Source: Opitutia bacterium UBA5964
GTDB taxonomy: Bacteria; Verrucomicrobiota; Verrucomicrobiia; Opitutales; Coraliomargaritaceae
Length of the DNA: 8,329 nucleotides
Direction of reading: 5' to 3'
NCBI GenBank assembly: GCA_002430605.1
Contig: DJBY01000044.1
Coordinates: 1 to 8,329, forward strand
Positions 1-7,091 of the stretch are shown one piece after another; position 1 is the first letter of the stretch, and every line of letters begins with the position of its first letter. Under the pieces are notes generated by a model. It saw only the letters and a program-made list of their open reading frames with translations, did not search any database and was not told the DNA's origin. Made by a program: the position numbers and the translations under genes.

Positions 1-1704
1 GAGGGCGAAGAGCGCGTTCATCAGTCGCTATTGGGGGATTCTGCGGTTGGCGCATATCGCACGGATTTATTGGAAGCAGAGGGTTTCAAGAATGGAAGCG
101 ATCAACTGCGCCGTAATCCTAAGGCACGTTACTGGTTGCCGAGTAAGGATGAATGGGTGAAGGCTGGCTACTACGTTGGTGGGGGGGCGTGGAATGATTA
201 TCCCTTTCTGTCGAGCGATGCGCAAGCCTCTGCTGTAGATCCCAAAATTAAGAATGGTGCAAATTTCTATGAAAATGGTTGGGCGGTTGCAGCGCCGCAT
301 TTAAGTGATGTGGGTGCTTATCGTCAGTCACGAAGTTACTTCGGCACATACGATCAAGGTGGCAATGTTGCGGAGTGGGTGGAGGATCGGGTTCCTGGGA
401 AGTCGTGGTTTGCTGCGCTGGGGGGCTCAGTGATTCGCGGAAAATATAGCCTTCGCCTGGGGTATCGTGAGGGGGATGCCTTGGATAAGCCTATCTCAAC
501 TTTTGGTTTCCGCTTGGCGCGTCGGAAGGCTGCCGACCCCATATGGGATGAGCCATTAGTGTTGCCTGCACGGACACTCGACGCTGTTGAGCCTGCTGAA
601 ATCTTGAAGCGTCAGAATCGGATCGAAGGGGCTGGGATTGTTGAAGAGTTCGTGCTGGTTGGTGATTTGGGAAATGAGGCCGATAGCTTGCATGGCAGGT
701 TTGGCCGGGTGAATTATCCGTATAAAATTTCAAAATATGAACTGACGAATCAGCAATATGCGGACTTCTTAAATGCGGTGGCAGTGAACGCGGATCCATA
801 TGGGCTCTACAATCAGGATATGTCGACGGGGGTCACTGGTGGGATCGAGCGCAAGGGTATTGCGGGTTCTTATCAATACGCAGTGAAGGCTGGAGTGGGA
901 AATCATCCAGTTGTCTACTTAGGCTATTATGATTTGATGCGCTATGCGAACTGGCGACATTTCGAAATGCCAGAGGGGGATTGCGTTGCAGGTGTGACTG
1001 AGGGGACGAGCGATTCCGGAGCTTACGATACGCATGACATCGAAAAAATCCTGAATGGAGAGAAAGCGGCCTACGCTTCGTTTGGAGTGCGCAACGCGGG
1101 GGCTCGCTATTGGATACCTAGCCAAGATGAGTGGTATAAGGCCGCCTATTATGATCCGACTCGGCTCGGACCTCGAAAGTATTGGGACTTCCCCTGCCGC
1201 ACCAGTAACTTTCCTGAAAATCGGGATAATATGGCAGGCAGCTGTAATTATCTGATGGGCGATCAGCTCGGCGTGGGGGCTCCAAGCTTCCTTGCGGAAG
1301 TGGATGCCTATGCCAAGTCTGCTAGTTACTGGGGCACGCTCCAGCAGGGGGGCAATGTGTGGGAGTGGATCGAAGGATGGCAGTATGACACGGTGGGTAA
1401 TCGCGGCCTGCGCGGAGGCAGCTGGGGCTATACGGAATATGGATTATTTGCCGGAAATACTGATCTAGGCGGACTTAAAGACGAGATCTACGTATTTGGC
1501 GGGCGGATTGCGCGAGCCTACGAGGGGGATGAGATTGCGAGTGCTCCTTCGCCTTCGATCAAGGAGATGCTGCGGGAGCGCGTGGGGACTCTGGCGATCC
1601 GAGACGTCTTGATCCTTGTTCTGATCAGTTTTTGTACGGGATGTGCGGCGATTGTATTTCTGGGTGTCTTTGCTGCAATGATACGAAAAAAGAGAAAGCT
1701 ATGA
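1..1704 (+). CDS. Tandem FGE-sulfatase (SUMF1/EgtB/PvdO-like) domain protein with C-terminal membrane anchor, 5' partial
   Basis: The frame is open to the left edge, so the true start lies upstream; numbering here begins at the TTG at 31. Two FGE-sulfatase-like domains are visible. The first lacks its N-terminal half: YWLPSKDEW at 34-42, GGNVAEW at 110-116, LGGS at 130-133, FGFRLAR at 158-164. A linker (about 170-205) leads to a complete second copy: ISKYELTNQQYADFLN at 233-248, YWIPSQDEW at 360-368, GGNVWEW at 440-446, RGGSW at 461-465. Neither copy has cysteine between its GGS motif and domain end, where true formylglycine-generating enzymes carry their catalytic pair, so sulfatase activation is unlikely. 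The family also includes non-heme iron enzymes and non-catalytic C-type-lectin-fold proteins; the role here is unknown. Residues 525-550 form a hydrophobic helix containing Cys535 and Cys538, followed by the basic tail IRKKRKL, so the protein is probably membrane-anchored with its domains outside the cytoplasm. The stop overlaps the next start (ATGA), implying translational coupling. The family call is strong; the function is open. Confidence 0.8.
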   Translation, partial: EGEERVHQSLLGDSAVGAYRTDLLEAEGFKNGSDQLRRNPKARYWLPSKDEWVKAGYYVGGGAWNDYPFLSSDAQASAVDPKIKNGANFYENGWAVAAPHLSDVGAYRQSRSYFGTYDQGGNVAEWVEDRVPGKSWFAALGGSVIRGKYSLRLGYREGDALDKPISTFGFRLARRKAADPIWDEPLVLPARTLDAVEPAEILKRQNRIEGAGIVEEFVLVGDLGNEADSLHGRFGRVNYPYKISKYELTNQQYADFLNAVAVNADPYGLYNQDMSTGVTGGIERKGIAGSYQYAVKAGVGNHPVVYLGYYDLMRYANWRHFEMPEGDCVAGVTEGTSDSGAYDTHDIEKILNGEKAAYASFGVRNAGARYWIPSQDEWYKAAYYDPTRLGPRKYWDFPCRTSNFPENRDNMAGSCNYLMGDQLGVGAPSFLAEVDAYAKSASYWGTLQQGGNVWEWIEGWQYDTVGNRGLRGGSWGYTEYGLFAGNTDLGGLKDEIYVFGGRIARAYEGDEIASAPSPSIKEMLRERVGTLAIRDVLILVLISFCTGCAAIVFLGVFAAMIRKKRKL

Positions 1705-2972
1705 GACGGAAACTAAGTGCAATTCTACTGTTACTGTCCACTTATGTGGATTGGTTTCTGCTACGGCTTTCGGCTGATGAGGTTACGCGATCGGAGTCCC
1801 CAAGTCGGGCGCCCCGCTTGTTGATTGTTCCATGCGATCCTTGGTCGGTCGTCGGTTCACGCGGTGATCAGGCGATGATTCTGGCGGCGATTGACTATTA
1901 TCGTTCTAAGTATGCCAGTCTCGATATTGACTTGGTGACGACCGAGGATTTTGATGAGGAGGCGTTTAATCTACCCGAAGGTGTCCGTTGCTTAAAGGTC
2001 TGGCAGGGGCGCTTTTTGCTTCGTCGCATACTGCGAGGCATTTCGGATACGCCGGATCATGTGGTTGTTCTAGGGGCAGATGTTATGGATGGACATTATG
2101 CGCCGTTGACTTCGCTGGTTCTGCTCGCGCTTTCAGATCTATTTGTGAGGCGTGGCGCAGATGTTCATTTACTCGGCTTTAGCTTTAATACAAGTCCATC
2201 TGCGTGGTTGCGAACCGCGTTTAATGCGGCTCACCCACAGCTCCGGTTTGGGTGCCGCGATGAAGTTTCGTTTCAACGTCTGAAGGCGTTTACCACTCAT
2301 GGAAATATTCGTCTCGTTGCAGATGCGGCCTTTCGAATGCAGCCGAGTGATGTGTTTGAGCAGTTTGCGGAATATCGAGATTGGTGTGAGCAGCGCCGCG
2401 AGAGCGGACGGACACTACTTGGCCTGAACCTGCACAATATGTTGTTCATCGGTTACAGCAATGAGGCCCATCGGAATCAGCAGTGGCTGGACTGTGTGAT
2501 TGGTGCCTTGAAGGTCTTTCTGCAGCGTGAGGAGGATGTCGATTTGGTTTTGATGCCTCACGATTTCCGCACACTGACAGGCGACTGCCTAGTGCTCGAT
2601 CCGATCTTTGAGGCGCTGAGTAAGTTCGACTCTAGAATTTATTACCTGCGCGATGACATTGCAGCAAATCAGATCAAAGGCATGGTATCGCAGATTGATG
2701 CGTTGATTAGTTGCCGGATGCACCTTGCCATTGCCGCGCTTGGGCAGGGGATTCCAGTGTTGGGTGTTACCTATCAGGGGAAGTTTGATGGTCTCTTCCG
2801 CCACTTCGATCTAAAGGGTGGGGATATATTTGTTGATCCGGCCTTGGTCGAGGATTCGGATCATTTCTTGTCTTACATCGACGGCTTCTATCAAAATATG
2901 TCGATCCTGGGCGAGCGTGTGAGGCAGGAACTGCCGGAGGTGTTGGCTCTGTCGGAGCAGAATTTCGAATGA
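1701..2972 (+). CDS. Polysaccharide pyruvyl transferase family protein (PF04230-like)
   Basis: This 423-residue protein is recognised as a CsaB/WcaK/ExoV-type polysaccharide pyruvyl transferase. Members transfer pyruvate from phosphoenolpyruvate to sugar hydroxyls as a ketal, usually in the cytoplasm on lipid-linked intermediates; some relatives have other roles. Visible signatures are VVGSRGDQAMI at 50-60 (the N-terminal G-x-x-GD motif), VVVLGADVMDGHY at 121-133, LLGFSF at 157-162, RFGCRDEVS at 182-190, SCRMH at 337-341 (the family S-x-R-x-H), and IPVLGVTYQGKFDGL at 351-365 with Tyr358 and Lys361. The ATG at 1701 is chosen because it overlaps the upstream stop by ATGA and follows a purine-rich AAGAGAAAG; a TTG at 1632 in the same frame would need a 73-base overlap. 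Residues 8-21 are strongly hydrophobic after a basic start, which is unusual for this family and may attach the protein to the membrane. It overlaps the following glycosyltransferase gene by 4 bases. The family call is secure; the exact acceptor sugar cannot be read from the sequence. Confidence 0.85.
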   Translation: MRRKLSAILLLLSTYVDWFLLRLSADEVTRSESPSRAPRLLIVPCDPWSVVGSRGDQAMILAAIDYYRSKYASLDIDLVTTEDFDEEAFNLPEGVRCLKVWQGRFLLRRILRGISDTPDHVVVLGADVMDGHYAPLTSLVLLALSDLFVRRGADVHLLGFSFNTSPSAWLRTAFNAAHPQLRFGCRDEVSFQRLKAFTTHGNIRLVADAAFRMQPSDVFEQFAEYRDWCEQRRESGRTLLGLNLHNMLFIGYSNEAHRNQQWLDCVIGALKVFLQREEDVDLVLMPHDFRTLTGDCLVLDPIFEALSKFDSRIYYLRDDIAANQIKGMVSQIDALISCRMHLAIAALGQGIPVLGVTYQGKFDGLFRHFDLKGGDIFVDPALVEDSDHFLSYIDGFYQNMSILGERVRQELPEVLALSEQNFE

Positions 2973-4144
2973 AAAAGATTTTATACATCTCCACCTCAGA
3001 CCCTGACGATAAAAGTACCGGGGGCGCTCAGCGTAGTCGCTTCTTGTATCAGGCGCTGCGTGCGCAGGGGGAGGTATACACGATTATCCCCGTGTCGATG
3101 CCGTCGTTGGAGCGAGTGGACGAAGAGCGGAAAATCGAATGGATCTGCTTGGATCGTCGTCATACGTTTCGTTGGGCACTGCAACGCTTGTTTAATCGGT
3201 GCTTCCCTTTGCTGGTCTGCCCGTTTTATGCTCGAAATTTACCGGATCGTTTGAGGTGTAATGGCGACTTTGATTGCGTGGTTGTCCGTTATACACAGTG
3301 GGCCTCTTACTTTGCAGCGTGGCGTATTGCGCCAGTGTTGATCGATATTGATGACTCGCCGGTTGAGTTTTATGATACGGTGATGGCTCCGCGCTATCGT
3401 TCAGGTCTTAACCGAAGTTTGAATCGCTGGTTGCTACAACGGTGGTGCCGTTGGATTTATCGCAAGGCTACGGGGGGGTGGATTGCGAACGCTGATCAAG
3501 TCGATGCGATTGAAGGCATCAAGCTCAAGTATCTACCAAATTTAGCAATGCCGGCTCCGGAGGGATTTGCCTTTGATCAGGAGAAAGAGAATTTCCTTTT
3601 GACGGTTGGTTATCTGGGCTATGCGCCGAATTATGAAGGTGTTGACCGGTTTATCGAGAAGACTTGGCCGCTGTTACATGCGGCCAAGCCTGAGTTGTCC
3701 TATTATGTGGTGGGGAAGGATTGTCCTGCAGAGCTCAAAGAGAAGTGGTCGAGGGTTGCCGGAGTCAAAGTGCTCGGCTTTGTGGATGACCTTGAAGCAT
3801 TATATGAGAGCTGCTTGATGACTGTGGCTCCTGTCTATTCGGGCTCGGGGACTTGCATCAAGGTGATTGAGTCTTTGCTGCGTGGGCGAATTTGCGTAGC
3901 TGCGCCTTTCGCGTTGCGCGGAATTGACCGAATGCATATTCAAGATGCCAATGGTTTGTGTGCAGCCAGCTCGAGCGAAGAATTTATTGCTAAAATAACA
4001 TCTTACTGTGAGCAGCCCGAGCAATTGAAGCTGCACGAGAGCAATGCGAGTGCTTTTGCAATGAGCCATTTCGCATATCAACAATTCGAGGATGCAGTTG
4101 CTGATGTGCTATTAAACTGCAGGGCGGTATCGCGGGATTTGTAG
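2969..4144 (+). CDS. Glycosyltransferase, GT4-like (GT-B fold)
   Basis: This 391-residue protein probably transfers a sugar from a nucleotide-sugar donor to a lipid-linked glycan at the cytoplasmic face of the inner membrane. The N-terminal acceptor domain starts with MKKILYIST and has the loop STGGAQRSRFLYQAL at 16-30, then FDCVVVRYTQW at 101-111 and LIDIDDSP at 124-131. The C-terminal donor domain has LLTVGYLGYAPNYEGVDRF at 210-228, YYVVGKD at 245-251, VKVLGFVDDLEALYESC at 266-282 and VYSGSGTCIKVIESLLRGR at 289-307. The usual GT4 E-x7-E motif is altered: Glu301 is the second acidic residue, but Ser293 sits where the first Glu would be, as in many PF13692-type members with a G-S-G plus K-x-x-E pattern. 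The ATG at 2969 overlaps the previous stop (ATGA), with GGAG at 2954-2957 as a plausible ribosome binding site. It resembles the next gene product over most of its length, suggesting an old duplication. Donor and acceptor are not predictable. Confidence 0.85.
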   Translation: MKKILYISTSDPDDKSTGGAQRSRFLYQALRAQGEVYTIIPVSMPSLERVDEERKIEWICLDRRHTFRWALQRLFNRCFPLLVCPFYARNLPDRLRCNGDFDCVVVRYTQWASYFAAWRIAPVLIDIDDSPVEFYDTVMAPRYRSGLNRSLNRWLLQRWCRWIYRKATGGWIANADQVDAIEGIKLKYLPNLAMPAPEGFAFDQEKENFLLTVGYLGYAPNYEGVDRFIEKTWPLLHAAKPELSYYVVGKDCPAELKEKWSRVAGVKVLGFVDDLEALYESCLMTVAPVYSGSGTCIKVIESLLRGRICVAAPFALRGIDRMHIQDANGLCAASSSEEFIAKITSYCEQPEQLKLHESNASAFAMSHFAYQQFEDAVADVLLNCRAVSRDL

Positions 4145-4157
4145 AAGTGTGTGATTT

Positions 4158-5327
4158 ATGAAGAAAATAGCGTTCTATTACTATGGTAACTTATTGCCTG
4201 CCCATCAAGGGAACTCCAAATTGGCGGTGTCAATTCTATCTTACCTTAAAGGGTGTAACTTGTTTGAGGTTACATTGTTGATGGTTAATGACGCGCCTCT
4301 AGATGAATCCCAGTATCGAGGGTTATGTGATCATCTAATTTCGGTGGATGTTTCTGGGATCCCATGGTGGGCTCGGCTGCTTGATAAATGTTTTCGTTTT
4401 CCTCAGCTTGATTTCTATAAGCGTATGGCAACAAGTGTTTGGCTTAGGAGCAGGTTTTTCGCTCGAGGAGTGGACTATGATTGTGTGATTATTAATTATG
4501 CTCAGTGGGAGCATGTCGTTCCGAGACAATTGCGTGCCAATTCTATTTTGCTATCTCACGATATAATGTTTTTTCGGCTTCAGAGTTTTCTTCGGGGAAC
4601 TCTCCTTGATCGGTGGAAGATTTTGCTGAACAAGTCATGTGAGTTGTCGATATTCAAGCGGTTTTCCCGGGTGATTGTCTTGGGGGGGTATGAAAAGGAC
4701 CTGCTCCTTCAATCGGGGATTCCCGATGAGCGTGTTGTGGTGATGGGTATGCCAATCCTTAATAGCATAAATCCTGTGTCTGATGCGATTGAACCACGTT
4801 ATGATTTTATTTTTGTCGGTGGAGATAGCGCACAGAACATCGCGGCGCTTGAGTGTTTTGTTGGCGCATTTAGAGGGCACCCTCAGGTTGCGAATCGGCT
4901 TTGCCTCGCAATTGCTGGAAGTATTGGCACTGGGGCCACGATTAGAGGAATAGACTTTGGTGGTATGAATGTCCAAATCCTAGGCTTAGTAGATGATCTG
5001 TCGATGGCTTATGCGAGATCTAAGATGGTTGTTGGAACGATCCCTATGGGGAGTGGAATTAAGGTGAAAGTGGTTGAGGGAATGGCCCACGGAAAGCCTG
5101 TTCTGGCTACACGAAAAGCGCTGGAGGGCATCCCCCATGAGCATGGAGTCAATGTTCTTGTCCTAGAGGAAGTTGAGGGTTCTGAGTTTGGTGCATTTAT
5201 TTCAAAAATGCTCTCAGATGACCAGGTATTAGCTCAATACGGGAAGAGCGCTCAATCTAGTATAAATGAGGCGTTCTCAGAGGATTCTTGCTACGGAGAA
5301 TTACTAAAAGTGATTGAAGAAATGTGA
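4158..5327 (+). CDS. Glycosyltransferase, GT4-like, paralogous to the upstream gene product
   Basis: This 389-residue GT-B glycosyltransferase is organised like its upstream neighbour. It begins MKKIAFYYYGN, has YDCVIINYAQW at 107-117 (matching FDCVVVRYTQW upstream), LLSHDIMFFR at 131-140 where the family often has a His-Asp pair, FIFVGGDSAQNIAALECF at 217-234, VQILGLVDDLSMAY at 272-285 and IPMGSGIKVKVVEGMAHGKPVLA at 295-317. Lys302 or Lys304 and Glu307 are the likely donor-site residues; Ser299 replaces the first Glu of E-x7-E. The gene starts 14 bases after the preceding stop with no good Shine-Dalgarno sequence, so it may depend on translation from upstream. Base composition differs from the neighbours: sampled 60-base lines give 33-45% G+C against about 52-53% in the two genes before it, consistent with separate origin or transfer. 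The family call is firm; the sugar specificity is unknown. Confidence 0.85.
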   Translation: MKKIAFYYYGNLLPAHQGNSKLAVSILSYLKGCNLFEVTLLMVNDAPLDESQYRGLCDHLISVDVSGIPWWARLLDKCFRFPQLDFYKRMATSVWLRSRFFARGVDYDCVIINYAQWEHVVPRQLRANSILLSHDIMFFRLQSFLRGTLLDRWKILLNKSCELSIFKRFSRVIVLGGYEKDLLLQSGIPDERVVVMGMPILNSINPVSDAIEPRYDFIFVGGDSAQNIAALECFVGAFRGHPQVANRLCLAIAGSIGTGATIRGIDFGGMNVQILGLVDDLSMAYARSKMVVGTIPMGSGIKVKVVEGMAHGKPVLATRKALEGIPHEHGVNVLVLEEVEGSEFGAFISKMLSDDQVLAQYGKSAQSSINEAFSEDSCYGELLKVIEEM

Positions 5328-5366
5328 ATTGTGAGTGCTCTTTTTGTTTAGTCTCTGCGTTAATAT

Positions 5367-6527
5367 ATGAAAATTTTGAAAGATCGGGAAATAAAAGTCT
5401 TATATCTAATTGGCGGATCATCCCTGTCGGACGGTATTGCTCGGCACATTCTCACGTTGTGTGAGTTCTTCTCTACAAGGGAGGATGTCGAAGTTGCTGT
5501 CTGTGTGACGCAGGGAGAGGGTGATTTAACCGTGGCGCTCCGCGAACTCGGGGTAAAAGTTTACGCCTTAAATGCTCGGAACGGTCACGACGTCCAGATA
5601 TTTGGTCGTTTTCGTGAGGTGCTTCAGGAGTTTCAGCCGGATCAGATTCATTCGCATGTAATGTCGCTTTATATCCGGATTTATCTATCCCTTCGGGCAC
5701 GGTCGCTTCCGGTGATATCGACGATCCACGGGGTGGCTGATCCCGCGAAGGACTTGTCTCAAAGATTGCGAGCGCACTCCGGTCGCTGGTTGGATTATTT
5801 TTTTCAGGTTAATGAGAAAGCCGTATTGATGATTTCCACCGCTGTGCAACAAACGTTGGAGGGGAACTCTCCGAAGTTTAAGAGTCGCGTCCTCTACAAC
5901 CCAGTTTCATTGGAGGCTGTCCCAGCAAGGGAGTCTATTTGGCTGAAAACAGAAATCGGCGTTCCGGCGACTACGCCACTTGTGGGGTTCATCGGTCGCT
6001 TGGCTGGGGTGAAGGATCTCCCTGCTTTTTTACAGGCCACGAGACTCGTGTTGGAGAAATGCCCAGGCTATCATTTTGTCATCGTAGGAGATGGGCCGGA
6101 TGAACGCTATAAGAATTCGGATCTTATGCGCGGCCTCGAGTCGAACGTTCATTGGCTGGGGTATCGCACGGATGCGAAACGGATCATGGCAGCGCTTGAC
6201 CTATTCGTTTTGACTTCTTTCCGAGAGGGGATGCCCACGGTTTTGCTGGAGGCCTTTTCGGTACGCACTCCCGTGGTTGCTTTTGTTTCGCCGGGGGGTG
6301 TGCAGGAGGTTAGCGACTTGTCGAAACAGTATACTAATGGGGTCGCGGACTTTGTTGAAGGTCGCGACGTTCAGAAGTTAGCGCACTCGATTCAGTCGAT
6401 ACTGGAAGATCATTCAAACCCTTCTCCGACGGTGTGCAATGCATATCATCTGGTGGAGAAATTATTTGATGTTCGAGTTGTCGGTGCTCAGCTTGTTGAT
6501 ATGTATCAGGAAGCACTTAATTCATAA
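5367..6527 (+). CDS. Glycosyltransferase family 4, retaining type
   Basis: This 386-residue protein is a classical GT4 enzyme of the kind that uses UDP- or GDP-sugars in polysaccharide assembly. The N-terminal domain carries the acceptor-side loop GGSSLSDGIARHILTL at 16-31, IHSHVMSLYIRIYLSLRAR at 94-112 and VISTIHGVAD at 116-125. The domain junction has VLYNPV at 175-180, and the donor domain has LVGFIGRLAGVKDLPAFLQA at 205-224, with Arg211 and Lys216 in the positions that bind the diphosphate, then FVIVGDGPDE at 237-246 and SFREGMPTVLLEAF at 284-297. The last contains an intact E-x7-E (Glu287, Glu295), unlike the two preceding glycosyltransferases. The start at 5367 gives a normal beginning (MKILKDREIKVLYLIGG) but lies 39 bases after the previous stop, without a recognisable Shine-Dalgarno sequence; no better start is seen nearby. 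The stop abuts the next ATG. Family certain, donor and linkage unknown. Confidence 0.9.
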   Translation: MKILKDREIKVLYLIGGSSLSDGIARHILTLCEFFSTREDVEVAVCVTQGEGDLTVALRELGVKVYALNARNGHDVQIFGRFREVLQEFQPDQIHSHVMSLYIRIYLSLRARSLPVISTIHGVADPAKDLSQRLRAHSGRWLDYFFQVNEKAVLMISTAVQQTLEGNSPKFKSRVLYNPVSLEAVPARESIWLKTEIGVPATTPLVGFIGRLAGVKDLPAFLQATRLVLEKCPGYHFVIVGDGPDERYKNSDLMRGLESNVHWLGYRTDAKRIMAALDLFVLTSFREGMPTVLLEAFSVRTPVVAFVSPGGVQEVSDLSKQYTNGVADFVEGRDVQKLAHSIQSILEDHSNPSPTVCNAYHLVEKLFDVRVVGAQLVDMYQEALNS

Positions 6528-7046
6528 ATGAAGGCTAAATCTCTAATTTCATGGCGTTTGTGGATATACTCATTGATTAAGTGGGTTCTCCCAGAGACGA
6601 AATGTTTTCATCTGAAAAGGATATTGTTGAGATGGGCAGGAGCAACCATCGGGCAAAATGTCCGGATTTGCTCATCTGCGGATTTTATTGGGTCGGGCGA
6701 GTTAGTCATTCAGGAGAATACATGGGTCGGTCACCGTGTTCTGATTTGTTGCAGTTCGTCTATCGTCATTGGAGCGGATGTTGATATTGCTCCGGAAGTC
6801 TATATTGGGACGGGCACACACACGCCACAGTTTGATGGAGTCAAAGCCGCTGGGATGGGGCAAAGCCTGGACGTATCTATTGGGGATGGTGTGTGGCTAT
6901 GCGTCAGAAGCACCATCTGCCCTGGGATCTCCGTTCCCCATGGGAGTATCGTGGCGGCAGGGGCAGTCGTGATCAACAAAATGACCGAGAGCGGCCTAGT
7001 TGCGGGTGTGCCTGCTGAATATAAAAAACGGTTTAAGCATGATTGA
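6528..7046 (+). CDS. Hexapeptide-repeat (LbH) O-acyltransferase, WcaF/NodL/Maa-like
   Basis: This 172-residue protein probably transfers an acetyl group from acetyl-CoA to a sugar hydroxyl of the polysaccharide or its lipid-linked precursor. After an N-terminal basic and aromatic segment (1-35), left-handed beta-helix hexapeptide turns run from about 38 to 152: GATIGQNVRI, GSGELVIQENTWVGHRVLI, SSIVIGADVDIAPEVYIGTG, then VSIGDGVWLCVRSTICPGISVPHGSIVAAGAVV. The extended loop THTPQFDG at 97-104 contains His98, the likely catalytic base by analogy with the maltose/galactoside acetyltransferase group. The protein ends with the family's usual AGVPAEYKKR. Length and N-terminal extension fit the putative colanic acid acetyltransferase (WcaF) subgroup better than the shorter serine acetyltransferase type. 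Its ATG directly follows the glycosyltransferase TAA with no spacing, so coupled translation is likely. Acyl donor and acceptor are inferred from family only. Confidence 0.85.
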   Translation: MKAKSLISWRLWIYSLIKWVLPETKCFHLKRILLRWAGATIGQNVRICSSADFIGSGELVIQENTWVGHRVLICCSSSIVIGADVDIAPEVYIGTGTHTPQFDGVKAAGMGQSLDVSIGDGVWLCVRSTICPGISVPHGSIVAAGAVVINKMTESGLVAGVPAEYKKRFKHD

Positions 7047-7077
7047 TTCGTTTTTGAAACGTGAACGGAAGAGTTTT

Positions 7078-7083
7078 AGGAGG
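7078..7083 (+). promoter_or_regulatory. Strong Shine-Dalgarno sequence of galE
   Basis: A perfect AGGAGG lies 8 bases before the ATG at 7092. It is the only full consensus ribosome binding site in the window; the other genes begin by overlap, abutment or weak purine stretches. It supports the chosen galE start and suggests that galE is translated independently of the genes before it. Confidence 0.8.
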
Positions 7084-7091
7084 ATTGAAAT

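Noticed and set aside
1632..1700. Extended N-terminus for the pyruvyl transferase from a TTG at 1632
   Set aside because: It would overlap the FGE-like gene by 73 bases, and the extra residues are Cys-rich and do not resemble the family; the ATG at 1701 with its ATGA overlap is far more likely.
1..1704. Genuine formylglycine-generating enzyme activating sulfatases
   Set aside because: The catalytic cysteine region lacks Cys in both domains, and no sulfatase gene is in the window.
5328..5366. Internal promoter before the third glycosyltransferase gene
   Set aside because: A TTAATA lies directly before the ATG and the only TTGTGA is 25 bases upstream of it, so spacing does not fit a sigma-70 promoter.
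7049..7061. Inverted repeat CGTTT-TTG-AAACG between the acyltransferase gene and galE
   Set aside because: The stem is five mostly A/T pairs with a three-base loop and no extension; it is likely chance and too weak for an operator or terminator call.
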